From Tupaia tana (lineage: Eukaryota; Chordata; Mammalia; Scandentia; Tupaiidae), in NCBI GenBank assembly GCA_026018925.1, contig JAKSZU010000050.1:930001-994000 (forward strand): 64,000 bases of DNA, written 5' to 3'. This document shows positions 10,378 through 23,400 of the stretch, in pieces. The notes beneath the pieces are model-generated. The model saw nothing but the letters and a program-made list of their open reading frames with translations, did not search any database and had not been told where the DNA came from. Each line of letters starts with the position of its first letter. Within the stretch, counting starts at the first letter, position 1. The position numbers and the translations under genes are program-made.

Positions 10378-12950
10378 TTAGGGTTAGGTCTATGGTTTGA
10401 GTTAGGCTTCAGGTTGGGTTAGGTTTGAACTTAGTTTGAGGGAGTAAGTTTAGGGCTACTGTTAGTTTTCGGTTCAGTGTTACGGTGGGACTTAGCGTGA
10501 GGGTCAGGTTAGGGTTGGGGTTTAGCTTAAGGTGTCCGCCTAGGGTTAGTGTTAGGTGTATGGTTTGATTTAGACTTCAGGTTAGGTTAGGTTTGAACTT
10601 AGTTTGAGGGAGTAAATTTAGGGCTACTGTTAGTTTTCAGGTAACTGTTACGATTGGAGTTGGCGTCAGGGCCAGGTTATGTTTGTGGTTGAGATTAAGG
10701 TGTCCGACTAGGGTTACGGTTAGGTGTATGGTTTGATTTAGGCTTCAGGTTAGTTTATGTTTTAACTTAGTTTGAGGGAGTAAGTTTAGGGCTACTGTTA
10801 GTTTTCGGTTAACTGTTACGGTTGGAGTAAGCGTCAGGGTCAGGTTAGGTTTGGGGTTGAGCTTAAGGTGTCCACCTAGGGTTAGGGTTAGGTCTATGAT
10901 TTGAGTTAGGCTTCAGGTTAGGTTAGGTTTGAACTTAGTTTGAGCGAGTAAGTTTGGGGATACTCTTAGTTTTCGGTTCAGTGATATGGTTGGAATTAGC
11001 CTGGAGGTCAGGTTAGGGTTGGGGTTCAGCTTCAGGTGTCAGCCTAGGGTTAGGTTTAGGTGTATGGTTTGATTTAGGCTTCAGGTTAGGTTAGGTTTGA
11101 ACTTAGTTTGAGAGAGTAAGTTTAGGGCTACTCTTAGTTTTCGGGTAACTGTTACGATTGGAGTTGGCGTCAGGGCCAGGTTATGTTTGGGGTTGAGCTT
11201 AAGGTGTCCGCCTAGGGTTACGGTTAGGTGAATGGTTCGATTTAGGCTTCAGGTTAGGTTAGGTTTGAACTTAGTTTGAGGGAGTAAGTTTAGGGCTACT
11301 GTTAGTTTTCTGTTCAGTATTATGGTTGGAGTTAGCGTCAGGGTCTGGTTAGGGTTGGGGTTAGCTTGAGGTGTCCACCTAGGGTTAGGGTTAGGTCTAT
11401 GGTTTGAGTTAGGCTTCAGGTTAGGTTAGGTTTGAACTTAGTTTGAGGGAGTAAGTTTAGGGCTACTGTTAGTTTTCGGTTCAGTATTATGGTTGGAGTT
11501 AGCGTCAGGGTCAGGTTAGGGTTGGGGTTAGCTTGAGGTGTCCGCCTCTGGTTAGGGTTAGGTCCATGGTTTGATTTAGGCTCCAGGTTAGGTTACGTTT
11601 GAACTTAGTTTGAGTGAGTAAGTTTAGGACTACTGTTAGTTTTCGGTTCAGTGTTACGGTTGGAGTTAGCGTCAGGGTCAAGTTAGGGTTGGAGTGGAGC
11701 TTAAGGTGTCCGCCTAGGGTTTGGGTTAGGTCTGTGGTTTGATTTAGGCTTCAGGTTAGGTTACGTTTGAGCTTAGTTTGAGTGAGTAAGTTTAGGGCTA
11801 CTGTTAGTTTTCGGTTTAGTGTTACGGGTGGAGTAAGCGTCAGGGTCAGGTTAGGTTTGGGGTTGAGCTTAAGGTGTCCGCCTAGGGTTAGGGTTAGGAC
11901 TATGGTTTCATTTAGGCTTCAGGTTAGGTTAGGATTGAACTTAGTTTGAGGGAGTAAGTTTAGGGCTACTGTTAGTTTTTGGTTCAGTGTTACATTTGGA
12001 GATTGCGTCAGGGTCAGGTTAGGGTTGGGGTTGAGCTTCAGGTGTCCGCCTATTGTTATTGTTAGGTCGATGATTTGAGTTAGGCTTCAGGTTAGGTTAG
12101 GTTTGAACTTAGTTTGAGCGAGTAGGTTTAGGGCTACTCTTAGTTTTCGGTTCAGTGATATGGTTGGAGTTAGCCTGGAGGTCAGGTTAGGGTTGGGGTT
12201 GAGCTTAAGGTGTCCGCCTAGGGTTAGGGTTAGGTGTATGGTTTGATTTAGGCTTCAGGTTAGGTTAGGTTTGAACTTAGTTTGAGGGAGTAAGTTTAGG
12301 GCTACTGTTAGTTTTCGGGTAACTGTTACGGTTGGAGTTAGCGTCAGGGCCAGGTTAGGGTTGGGGTTGAGCTTAAGGTGTCCGCCTAGGGTTAGGGTTA
12401 GGAATATGGTTTCATTTAGGCTTCAGGTTAGGTTAGGATTGAACTTAGTTTGAGGGAGTAAGTTTAGGGCTACTGTAAGTTTTCGGTTCAGTGTTACGGT
12501 TGGATTTAACCTCAGGGTCAGGTTAGGGTTGGGGTTAAGCTTAAGGTGTCCGCCTAGGGTTAGGGTTAGTTCTATTGTTTGATTTAGGCTTCAGGTTAGG
12601 TTAGGTTTGAACTTAGTTTGAGGGAGTAAGTTTAGGGCTACTGTTAGTTTTTGGTTCAGTGTTACATTTGGAGTTAGCGTGAGTGTTCGGTTAGGGTTGG
12701 GGTTGAGCTTAAGGTGTCCGCCTAGGGTTAGGGTTAGGTCTATGATTTGAGTTAGGCTTCAGGTTAGGTTAGGTTTGAACTTAGTTTGCGCGAGTAAGTT
12801 TAGGGCTACTCTTAGTTTTCGGTTCAGTGATATGGTTGGAGTTAGCCTGGAGGTCAGGTTAGGGTTGGGGTTGAGCTTAAGGTGTCCGCCTAGGGATAGG
12901 GTTAGGTGTATGGTTTGATTTAGTCTTCAGGTTAGGTTAGGTTTGAAGTT

Positions 12951-12966
12951 AGTTTCAGGAAGTTTA
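12951..12966 (+). repeat. Diagnostic 4-bp-short variant of the monomer centre
   Basis: The usual centre, TTTGAGGGAGTAAGTTT, is replaced by TTTCAGGAAGTTT, which is four bases shorter. The same variant is found at 30407-30422, 37453-37468 and 50709-50724. The single origin is inferred from the shared compound change. It marks one monomer lineage spread over 38 kb. Confidence 0.85.
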
Positions 12967-15677
12967 GGGCTACTGTTAGTTTTCGGTTAACTGTTACAGT
13001 TGGAGTAAGCGTCAGGGTCAGGTTAGGGTGGGGGTTAAGCATAAGGTGTCCGCCTAGGGTTAGGGTTAGTCTATGGTTTCTTTTAGGCTTCAGGTTAGGT
13101 TAGGATTGAACTTAGATTGAGGGACTAAGTTTAGGGCTACTGTTAGTTTTCGGTTCAGTGTTACGGTTGGAGATAGTGTCAGGGTCAAGTTAGGGTTGGG
13201 GTTGAGATTCAGGTGTCCGCCTAGGGCTAGGGTTAGGTGTATGGTTTGAGTTAGGCTTCAGGTTAGGTTAGGTTTGAACTTAGTTTGAGGCAGTAAGTTT
13301 AGGCCTATTGTATTTTTCGGTTCAGTGTTACGGTTGGATTAAGCCTCAGGGTTAGGTTAGGGTTGGGGTTAAGCTTAAGGTGTCCGCCTAGGGTTAGGGT
13401 TAGGTGTATGGTTTGATTTAGGCTTCAGGTTACGTTAGGTTTGAAGTTAGTTTGAGGGAGTAAGTTTAGGGCTACTGTTAGTTTTCGGTTCAGTGTTACC
13501 GTTGGAGTTAGCGTGAGGGTCCGGTTAGGGTTGGTGTTGAGCTTAAGGTGTCCGCCTAGGGTTAGGGTTAGGTCTGTGGTTTGAGTTAGGCTTCAGGTTA
13601 GGTTAGGTTTGAACTTAGTTTGAGGGAGTAAATTTAGGGCTACTGTTAGTTTTCGGTTCAGTGTTACGGTTGGAGTTAGCGTGAGGGTCTGGTTAGGGTT
13701 GGGTTTGAACTTCAGGTGTCCGCCTAGGGTTAGGGTTAGGTGTATGGTTTGATTTAGGCTTCAGGTTAGATTAGGTTTGAACTTAGTTTGAGGGAGTAAG
13801 TTTAGGGCTACTGTTAGTTTTCGGTTCAGTGTTACAGTTGGAGATAGCGTCAGGGTCAGGTTAGGGTTGGGGTTGATCTTCAGGTGTCCGCCTATTGTTA
13901 GGTTTAGGTCTATGATTTGAGTTAGGCTTCAGGTTATGTTAGGTTTGAACTTAGTTTGAGCGAGTAAGTTTAGGGCTACTCTTAGTTTTCGGTTCAGTGA
14001 TATGGTTGGAGTTAGCCTGGAGGTCAGGTTAGTGTTGGGGTTGAGCTTACGGTGTCCGCCTAGGGTTAGGGTTAGGTGTATGGTTTGAGTTAGGCTTCAG
14101 GTTAGGTTAGGTTTGAAGTTAGTTTGAGGGAGTAAGTTTAGGGCTACTGTTAGTTTTCGGTTAACTGTTACAGTTGGAGTAAGCGTCAGGGTCAGGTTAG
14201 GGTGGGGGTTAAGCATAAGGTGTCCGCCTAGGGTTAGAGTTAGGTCTATGATTTGATTTAGGCTTCAGGTTAGGTTAGGTTTGAACTTAGTTTGAGGGAA
14301 TCAGTTTAGGGCTACTGTTAGTTTTCGGTTAACTGTTACAGTTGGAGTAAGCGTCAGGGTCAGGTTAGGGTGGGGGTTAAGCATAAGGTGTCCGCCTAGG
14401 GTTAGGGTTAGGTCTATGGTTTCATTTAGGCTTCAGGTTAGGTTAGGATTGAACCTAGTTTGAGGGACTAAGTTTAGGGCTACTGTTAGTTTTCGGTTCA
14501 GTGTTATGGTTGGAGATAGCGTCAGGGTCAAGTTAGGGTTGGGGTTGAGATTCAGGTGTCCGCCTATGGCTAGGGTTAGGTCTATGGTTTGAGTTAGGCT
14601 TCAGGTTAGGTTAGGTTTGAACTTAGTTTGAGGGAGTAAGTTTAGGCCTATTGTATTTTTCTGTTCAGTTTTACGGTTGGATTTAGCCTCAGGGTCAGGT
14701 TAGGGTTGGGGTTAAGCTTAAGCTGTCCGCCTAAGGTTAGGGTTAGGTGTATGGTTTGATTTATGCCTCAGGTTAGGTTAGGTTTGAACTTAGTTTGAGG
14801 GAGTAAGTTTAGGGCTACTGTTAGTTTTCGTTTAAGTGTTACGGTTGGAGTAAGCGTCAGAGTTAGGTTAGGGTGGGGGTTAAGCATAAGGTGTCCGCCT
14901 CGGGTTAGGGTTAGGTCTATGGTTTGAGTTAGGCTTCAGGTTAGGTTAGGTTTGAAGTTAGTTTGAGGGAGTAAGTTTAGGGCTACTGTTAGTTTTCGGT
15001 TAACTGTTACAGTTGGAGTAAGCGTCAGGGTCAGGGTAGGGTGGGGGTTAAGCATAAGGTGTCCGCCTAGGGTTAGAGTTAGGTCTATTGTTTGAGTTAG
15101 GCTTCAGGTTAGGTTAGGTTTGAACTTAGTTTGAGGGAGTAAGTTTAGGCCTACTGTTAGTTTTCGGTTCAGTGTTACGGTTGGAGTTAGCGTGAGGGTC
15201 AGGTTAGGGTTGGGGTTGAGCTTAAGGTGTCCGCCTAGGGTTAGGGTTAAGGGTATGGTTTGATTTTGGCTTCTGGTTAGGATAGGTTTGAACTTAGTTT
15301 GAGGGAGTAAGTTTAGGGCTACTGTTAGTTTTCTGGTAACTGTTACAGTTGGAGTTAGCGTCAGGGTCAGGTTAGGGTTGGGGTTGAGCTTAAGGTTTCC
15401 ACCTAGTGTTAGGGTTAGGTGTATGGTTTGATTTAGGCTTCAGGTTAGGTTACGTTTGAGCTTAGTTTGAGTGAGTAAGTTTAGGGCTACTGTTAGTTTT
15501 CGGTTAAGTGTTACGGATGGAGATAGCGTCAGGGTCAGGTTAGGGTTGGGGTTGAGCTTCAGGTGTCCGACTATTGTTAGGGTTAGGTCTATGATTTGAG
15601 TTAGGCTTCAGGTTAGGTTAGGTTTGAACTTAGTTTGAGCGAGTAAGTTTAGGGCTACTCTTAGTTTTCGGTTCAGT

Positions 15678-18600
15678 GATATGGTTGGAGTTAGCCTGGA
15701 GGTCAGGTTAGGGTTGGGGTTGAGCTTATGGTGTCCGCCTAGGGTTAGGGTGAGGTGTATGGTTTGATTTAGGCTTCAGGTTAGGTTAGGTTTGAACTTA
15801 GTTTGAGGGAGTAAGTTTAGGGCTATTGTTAGTTTTCGGGAAACTGTTACGGTTGGAGTAAGCGTCAGGGTCAGGTTAGGTTTGGGGTTGAGCTTAAGGT
15901 GTCCGCCTAGGGTTAGGTTTAGGTGTATGGTTTGATTTAGGCTTCAGGTTAGGTTAGGTTTGAACTTAGTTTGAGGGAGTAAGTTTAGGGCTACTGTTAG
16001 TTTTCGTTTAACTGTTACGGTTGGAGTAAGCGTCAGGGTCAGGTTAGGGTGGGGGTTAAGCATAAGGTGTCCGCCTAGCGTTAGGGTTAGGTCTATGGTT
16101 TCATTTAGGCTTCAGTTTAGGTTAGGATTGAACTTAGTTTGAGGCAGTAAGTTTAGGGCTACTGTTAGTTTTGGGTTAAGTGTTACGGTTGGAGTAAGCG
16201 TCAGGGTTAGGTTAGGGTGGGGGCTAAGCATAAGGTGTCCGCCTAGGGTTAGGGTTAGGTTTATGGTTTGATTTAGGCTTCAGGTTAGGTTATGTTTGAA
16301 CTTAGTTTGAGGGAGTAAGTTTAGGGTTACTGTTAGTTTTCGTTTAACTGTTACGGTTGGAGAAAGCGTCAGGGTTAGGTTAGGTTGGGGGTTAAGCATA
16401 AGGGGTCCGCCTAGGGTTAGGGTTACGACTATGGTTTCATTTAGGCTTCAGGTTAGGTTAGGATTGAACTTAGTTTGAGGGAGAAAGTTTAGGGCTACTG
16501 TTAGTTTTCGGTTCAGTGTTACGGTTGGATTTAACCTCAGGGTCAGGTTAGGGTTGGGGTTAAACTTAAGGTGTCCGCCTAGGGTTAGGGTTAGGTCTAT
16601 TGTTTGATTTAGGCTTCAGGTTAGGTTAGGTTTGAACTTAGTTTGAGGGAGTAAGTTTAGGGCTACTGTTAGTTTTTGGTTCAGTGTTACATTTGGAGTT
16701 AGCGTGAGTGTCCGGTTAGGGTTGGGGTTGAGCTTAAGGTGTCCGCCTAGGGTTAGGATTAGGTCTGTGTTTTGAGATAGGCTTCAGGTTAGGTTAGGTT
16801 TGAACTTAGTTTGAGTGAGTATGTTTATGGCTACTCTTAGTTTTCGGTTCAGTGATATGGTTGGAGTTAGCCTGGAGGTCAGGTTAGGGTTGGTGTTGAG
16901 CTTAAGGTGTCCGCCTAGGGTTAGGGTTAGGTCTATGGTTTCATTTAGGCTTCAGGTTATGTTAGGTTTGAACTTAGTTTGAGGGAGTAAGTTTAGGGCT
17001 ACTCTTAGTTTTCATTTAAGTGTTACGGTTGGAGTAAGCGTCAGGGTTAGGTTAGGGTGGGGGTTAAGCATAAGGTGTCCGCCTAGGGTTATTGTTAGGT
17101 CTATGGTTTCATTTAGGCTTTAGGTTAGGTTAGGATTGAACTTAGTTTGAGGCAGTAAGTTTAGGGCTACTGTTAGTTTTCGGTTCAGTGTTACGGTTGT
17201 AGTTAGCGTGAGGGTCAGGTTAGGGTTGGGTTTGAACTTCAGGTGTCCGCCTAGGGTTAGGGTTAGGTCTATGGTTTGAGTTAGGCTTCAGGTTAGGTTA
17301 GGTTTGAACTTAGTCTGAGGGAGTAAGATTAGGGCTACTGTTAGTTTTCGGTTCAGTGTTACGGTTGGAGTTAGCGTGAGGGTCAGGTTAGGGTTGGGGT
17401 TGAACTTAAGGTGTCCACCTAGGGTTAGGGTTAGGTGTATGGTTTGATTTTGGCTTCTGGTTAGGTTAGTTTTGAACTTAGTTTGAGGGAGTAAGTTTAG
17501 GGCTACTGTTACTTTTTGTTTAAGTGTTACGGTTGGAGTAAGCGTCAGGGTTAGGTTAGGGTGGGGGTTAAGCATAAGGTGTCCACCTAGGGTTACTGTT
17601 AGGTCTATGGTTTCATTTAGGCTTTAGGTTAGGTTAGGATTGAACTTAGTTCGCGGGAGTAAGTTTAGGGCTACTGTTAGTTTTCGGTTCAGTGTTACGG
17701 TTGGAGATAGCGTGAGGGTTAGGTTAGGGTTGGAGCGGAGCTTAAGGTGTCCGCCTATGGTTGGTGTTAGGTCTGTGGTTTGATTAAGGCTTCAGGTTAG
17801 GTTACGTTTGAACTTAGTTTGAGGGAGTAAGTTTAGGGCTACTGTTTGTTTTCGGTTCAGGGTTACGGTTGGAGATAGCGTGAGGGTCAGGTTCGGGTTG
17901 GGGTTGAGCTTCAGGTGTCCGACTATTGTTAGGGTTAGGTCTATGATTTGAGTTAGGCTTCAGGTTATGTTAGGTTTGAACTTAGTTTGAGCGAGTAAGT
18001 TTAGGGCTACTCTTAGTTTTCGGTTCAGTGATATGGTTGGAGTTAGCCTGGAGGTCAGGTTAGGGTTGGGGTTGAGCTTAAGGTGTCCGCCTAGGGTTAG
18101 GGTTAGGTGTATGGTTTGATTTAGGCTTCAGGTTAGGTTAGGTTTGAACTTAGTTTGAGGGAGTAAGTTTAGGGCTACTGTTAGTTTTCGGGAAACTGTT
18201 ACGGTTGGAGTTAGCGTCAGGGCCAGGATAGGGTTGGGGTTGAGATTAAGGTGTCCGCCTAGTGTTAGGCTTAGGTGTATGGTTTGATTTAGGCTTCAGG
18301 TTAGGTTAGGTTTGAAGTTAGTTTGAGGGAGTAAGTTTAGGGCTACTGTTAGTTTTCGGTTAACTGTTACAGTTGGAGTAAGCGTCAGGGTCAGGGTAGG
18401 GTGGAGGTTAAGCATAAGGTGTCCGCCTAGGGTTAGGGTTAGGTCTATGATTTGATTTAGGCTTCAGGTTAGGTTAGGTTTGAACTTAGTTTGAGGGAGT
18501 CAGTTTAGGGCTACTGTTAGTTTTCGGTTAACTGTTACGGTTGGAATAAGCGTCAGGGTCAGGTTAGGTTTGGGGTTGAGCTTAAGGTGTCCGCCTAGGG

Positions 18601-19210
18601 TTAGGGTTAGGTGTATGGTTTGATTTAGGCTTCAGGTTAGGTTAGGTTTGAACTTAGTTTGAGGGAGTAAGTTTAGGGCTACTGTTAGTTTTCGTTTAAC
18701 GGTTACGGTTGGAGTTAGCGTCAGGGTCAGGTTAGGGTTGGGGTTAGCTTGAGGTGTCCGCCTAGGGTTAGGGTTAGGTCCATGGTTTGATTTAGGCTCC
18801 AGGTTAGGTTACGTTTGAACTTAGTTTGAGTGAGTAAGTTTAGGACTACTGTTAGTTTTCGGTTCAGTGTTACGGTTGGAGATAGCGTCAGGGTAAGGTT
18901 AGGTTTGGGGTTAGCTTGAGGTGTCCGCCTTGGGTTAGCTTTAGGTCCATGGTTTGATTTAGGCTCCAGGTTAGGTTATGTTTGAACTTAGTTTGAGTGA
19001 GTAAGTTTAGGGCTACTGTTAGTTTTAGGTTCAGTGTTACGGTTGGAGATAGCGTCAGGGTCAGGTTAGGGTTGGGGTTGAGCTTCAGGTGTCCGCCTAT
19101 TGTTAGGGTTAGGTCTATGATTTGAGTTAGGCTTCAGGTTAGGTTAGGTATGAACTTAGTTTGAGCGAGTAAGTTTAGGGCTACTCTTAGTTTTCGGTTC
19201 AGTGATATGG
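15678..19210 (+). repeat. Local 7-monomer (about 1176-bp) higher-order periodicity
   Basis: The marker GATATGG, found in one monomer subtype, lies at 15678, 16854, 18030 and 19204, at spacings of 1176, 1176 and 1174 bp (7 monomers each). The copies at 22058, 23234, 24410 and 25584 in the second 6-kb unit preserve this. Spacings of 1174 and 1170 bp also occur at 10983-12157 and 12829-13999. Elsewhere the spacing is irregular but near whole numbers of monomers (4, 5, 8, 10, 11, 12, 13, 17, 19). Confidence 0.8.
17945..18605 (+). repeat. Recurring four-monomer cassette (GATATGG type first)
   Basis: Four subtypes follow in fixed order: a monomer with GAGCGAG, GTGATATGG and CCTGGAGG; one with CGGGAAACTG and GTTGAGATTAAGG; one with TTTGAAGTTAG, TTACAGTTGG and GGGTTAAGCATAAGG; and one with GATTTGATTT and GGGAGTCAG. 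The same or nearly the same order starts near 4890, 6906, 19120, 24325, 25500, 28013, 35060, 41270, 58213 and 61740. A mix of independent subtypes would not give this order, so it is a remnant of an older higher-order unit. Confidence 0.82.
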
Positions 19211-20426
19211 TTGGAGTTAGACTGGAGGTCAGGTTAGGGTTGGGGTTGTGCTTAAGGTGTTCGCCTAGGGTTAGGGTTCGGTGTATGGTTTGATTTAGGC
19301 TTCAGGTTAGGTTAGGTTTGAACTTAGTTTGAGGGAGTAAGTTTAGGGCTACTGTTAGTATTTGGGAAACGGTTACCGTTGGAGTTAGCGTGAGGGCCAG
19401 GTTAGGGTAGGGGTTGAGATTAAGGTGTCCGCCTAGGGTTAGGGATAGGTGTATGGTTTGATTTAGGCTTCAGGTTAGGTTAGGTTTAAAGTTAGTTTGA
19501 GGGTGTAAGTTTAGGGCTACTGTTAGTTTTCGGTTAACTGTTACAGTTGGAGTAAGTGTCAGGATCAGGATAGGGTGGGGGTTAAGCATAAGGTGTCCGC
19601 CTAGGGTTAGGGTTAGGTCTATGATTTGATTTAGGCTTCAGGTTAGGTTAGGTTTGAACTTAGTTTGAGGGAGTCAGTTTAGGGCTACTGTTAGTTTTCG
19701 GTTAACTGTTATGGTTGGAATAAGCGTCAGGGTCAGGTTAGGTTTGGGGTTGAGCTTAAGGTGTCAGCCTAGGGTTAGGGTTAGGTGTATGGTTTGATTT
19801 AGGCTTCAGGTTAGGTTAGGTTTGAACTTAGTTTGAGGGAGTAAGTTTAGGGCTACTGTTAGTTTTCGTTTAACTGTTACGGTTGGAGTAAGCGTCAGGG
19901 TCAGGTTAGGGTGGGGGTTAAGCATAAGGTGTCCGCCTAGGGTTAGGGTTAGGTCTATGGTTTCATATTGGCTTCAGGTTAGGTTAGGATTGAACTTAGT
20001 TTGAGGGAGTAAGTTTAGGGCTACTGTTAGTTTTCTGTTCAGTGTTACGGTTGGGGATAGCGTCAGGGTTATGTTAGGGTTGGGGTTGAGCTTCAGGTGT
20101 CCGCCTAGGGTTAGGGTTAGGTCGATGGTTTGAGTTAGACTTCAGGTTAGGTTAGGTTTGAACTTAGTTTGAGGGAGTAAGTTTAGGGCTACTGTTAGTT
20201 TTCGGGTAACTGTTACGGTTGGAGTTAGCATCACGGCCAGGTTAGGGTTGGGGTTGAGCTTAAGGTGTCCGCCTAGGGTTAGGGATAAGTGTACGGTTTG
20301 ATTTGGGCTTCAGGTTAGGTTATGTTTGAACTTAGTTTGAGGGAGTAAGTTTAGGGTTACTGTTAGTTTTCGGTTAACTGTTACAGTTGGAGTAAGCGTC
20401 AGGGTCAGGTTAGGTTTGGGGTTGAA

Positions 20427-23400
20427 GTTAAGGTGTCCGCCTAGGGTTAGGGTTAGGTCTATGGTTTCATTTAGGCTTCAGGTTAGGTTAGGATTGAACC
20501 TAGTTTGAGGGACTAAGTTTAGGGCTACTGTTAGTTTTCGGTTCAGTGTTATGGTTGGAGATAGCGTCAGGGTCAAGTTAGGGTTGGGGTTGAGATTCAG
20601 GTGTCCGCCTATGGCTAGGGTTAGGTCTATGGTTTGAGTTAGGCTTCAGGTTAGGTTAGGTTTGAACTTAGTTTGAGGGAGTAAGTTTAGGCCTATTGTA
20701 TTTTTCTGTTCAGTTTTACGGTTGGATTTAGCCTCAGGGTCAGGTTAGGGTTGGGGTTAAGCTTAAGCTGTCCGCCTAAGGTTAGGGTTAGGTGTATGGT
20801 TTGATTTATGCCTCAGGTTAGGTTAGGTTTGAACTTAGTTTGAGGGAGTAAGTTTAGGGCTACTGTTAGTTTTCGTTTAAGTGTTACGGTTGGAGTAAGC
20901 GTCAGAGTTAGGTTAGGGTGGGGGTTAAGCATAAGGTGTCCGCCTCGGGTTAGGGTTAGGTCTATGGTTTGAGTTAGGCTTCAGGTTAGGTTAGGTTTGA
21001 AGTTAGTTTGAGGGAGTAAGTTTAGGGCTACTGTTAGTTTTCGGTTAACTGTTACAGTTGGAGTAAGCGTCAGGGTCAGGGTAGGGTGGGGGTTAAGCAT
21101 AAGGTGTCCGCCTAGGGTTAGAGTTAGGTCTATGATTTGATTTAGGCTTCAGGTTAGGTTAGGTTTGAACTTAGTTTGAGGGAGTCAGTTTAGGGCTACT
21201 GATAGTTTTCGGTTAACTGTTACGGTTGGAGTAAGCGTCAGGGTCAGGTTAGGTTTGGGGTTGAGCTTAAGGTGTTCCCCTAGGGTTAGGGTTAGGTGTA
21301 TGGTTTGATTTAGGCTTCAGGTTAGGTTAGGTTTGAACTTAGTTTGAGGGAGTAAGTTTAGGGCTACTGTTAATTTTCGTTTAAGTGTTACGGTTGGAGT
21401 AAGCGTCAGGGTTAGGTTAGGGTGGGGTTAAGCATGAGGTGTCCGCCTAGGGTTAGGGTTAGGTCTATGGTTTGAGTTAGGCTTCAGGTTAGGTTAGGTT
21501 TGAACTTAGTCTGAGGGAGTAAAATTAGGGCTACTGTTAGTTTTCGGTTCAGTGTTACGGTTGGAGTTAGCGTGAGGGTCAGGTTAGGGTTGGGGTTGAG
21601 CTTAAGGTGTCCGCCTAGGGTTAGGGTTAAGGGTATGGTTTGATTTTGGCTTCTGGTTAGGATAGGTTTGAACTTAGTTTGAGGGAGTAAGTTTAGGGCT
21701 ACTGTTAGTTTTCTGGTAACTGTTACAGTTGGAGTTAGCGTCAGGGTCAGGTTAGGGTTGGGGTTGAGCTTAAGGTTTCCACCTAGTGTTAGGGTTAGGT
21801 GTATGGTTTGATTTAGGCTTCAGGTTAGGTTACGTTTGAGCTTAGTTTGAGTGAGTAAGTTTAGGGCTACTGTTAGTTTTCGGTTAAGTGTTACGGATGG
21901 AGATAGCGTCAGGGTCAGGTTAGGGTTGGGGTTGAGCTTCAGGTGTCCGACTATTGTTAGGGTTAGGTCTATGATTTGAGTTAGGCTTCAGGTTAGGTTA
22001 GGTTTGAACTTAGTTTGAGCGAGTAAGTTTAGGGCTACTCTTAGTTTTCGGTTCAGTGATATGGTTGGAGTTAGCCTGGAGGTCAGGTTAGGGTTGGGGT
22101 TGAGCTTATGGTGTCCGCCTAGGGTTAGGGTGAGGTGTATGGTTTGATTTAGGCTTCAGGTTAGGTTAGGTTTGAACTTAGTTTGAGGGAGTAAGTTTAG
22201 GGCTATTGTTAGTTTTCGGGAAACTGTTACGGTTGGAGTAAGCGTCAGGGTCAGGTTAGGTTTGGGGTTGAGCTTAAGGTGTCCGCCTAGGGTTAGGGTT
22301 AGGTGTATGGTTTGATTTAGGCTTCAGGTTAGGTTAGGTTTGAACTTAGTTTGAGGGAGTAAGTTTAGGGCTACTGTTAGTTTTCGTTTAACTGTTACGG
22401 TTGGAGTAAGCGTCAGGGTCAGGTTAGGGTGGGGGTTAAGCATAAGGTGTCCGCCTAGCGTTAGGGTTAGGTCTATGGTTTCATTTAGGCTTCAGTTTAG
22501 GTTAGGATTGAACTTAGTTTGAGGCAGTAAGTTTAGGGCTACTGTTAGTTTTGGGTTAAGTGTTACGGTTGGAGTAAGCGTCAGGGTTAGGTTAGGGTGG
22601 GGGCTAAGCATAAGGTGTCCGCCTAGGGTTAGGGTTAGGTTTATGGTTTGATTTAGGCTTCAGGTTAGGTTATGTTTGAACTTAGTTTGAGGGAGTAAGT
22701 TTAGGGTTACTGTTAGTTTTCGTTTAACTGTTACGGTTGGAGAAAGCGTCAGGGTTAGGTTAGGTTGGGGGTTAAGCATAAGGGGTCCGCCTAGGGTTAG
22801 GGTTACGACTATGGTTTCATTTAGGCTTCAGGTTAGGTTAGGATTGAACTTAGTTTGAGGGAGAAAGTTTAGGGCTACTGTTAGTTTTCGGTTCAGTGTT
22901 ACGGTTGGATTTAACCTCAGGGTCAGGTTAGGGTTGGGGTTAAACTTAAGGTGTCCGCCTAGGGTTAGGGTTAGGTCTATTGTTTGATTTAGGCTTCAGG
23001 TTAGGTTAGGTTTGAACTTAGTTTGAGGGAGTAAGTTTAGGGCTACTGTTAGTTTTTGGTTCAGTGTTACATTTGGAGTTAGCGTGAGTGTCCGGTTAGG
23101 GTTGGGGTTGAGCTTAAGGTGTCCGCCTAGGGTTAGGATTAGGTCTGTGTTTTGAGATAGGCTTCAGGTTAGGTTAGGTTTGAACTTAGTTTGAGTGAGT
23201 ATGTTTATGGCTACTCTTAGTTTTCGGTTCAGTGATATGGTTGGAGTTAGCCTGGAGGTCAGGTTAGGGTTGGTGTTGAGCTTAAGGTGTCCGCCTAGGG
23301 TTAGGGTTAGGTCTATGGTTTCATTTAGGCTTCAGGTTATGTTAGGTTTGAACTTAGTTTGAGGGAGTAAGTTTAGGGCTACTCTTAGTTTTCATTTAAG

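Larger units (their letters stand above)
8117..14381 (+). repeat. Mixed satellite monomers without a long duplicate
   Basis: About 37 monomers of interleaved subtypes. It holds the cassette copies near 8930-9201 and 10047-10377 and the deleted monomer at 8899-9027. Monomers of the GATATGG type have that motif at 10983, 12157, 12829 and 13999. I found no kilobase-scale near-identical copy of this region within the window. No gene, RNA or mobile element is visible. Confidence 0.85.
14382..20426 (+). repeat. 6-kb higher-order unit, first copy (36 monomers)
   Basis: This unit of about 6045 bp is repeated immediately next to itself at 20427-26806. The offset is 6045 bp in the left part (TGAACCTAG at 14450 and 20495) and 6380 bp from about 15240 on. 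The copies agree in rare markers throughout, such as CCGCCTCGGG, AAGGGTATGG, GATTAAGGC and CCGCCTTGGG. I noticed only scattered single-base differences, for example GGTTAGGTTT near 15910 against GGTTAGGGTT near 22290. The breakpoint lies in a stretch shared by both ends, so it is uncertain by tens of bases. Confidence 0.93.

Noticed and set aside
17288-17575. Minus-strand 95-codon open frame, identical in length and sequence to the one at 23668-23955
   Set aside because: The identity comes from the 6-kb duplication of non-coding satellite. The product is a 56-residue translation of the repeat with no domain, and neighbouring monomers have stops in the same frame.
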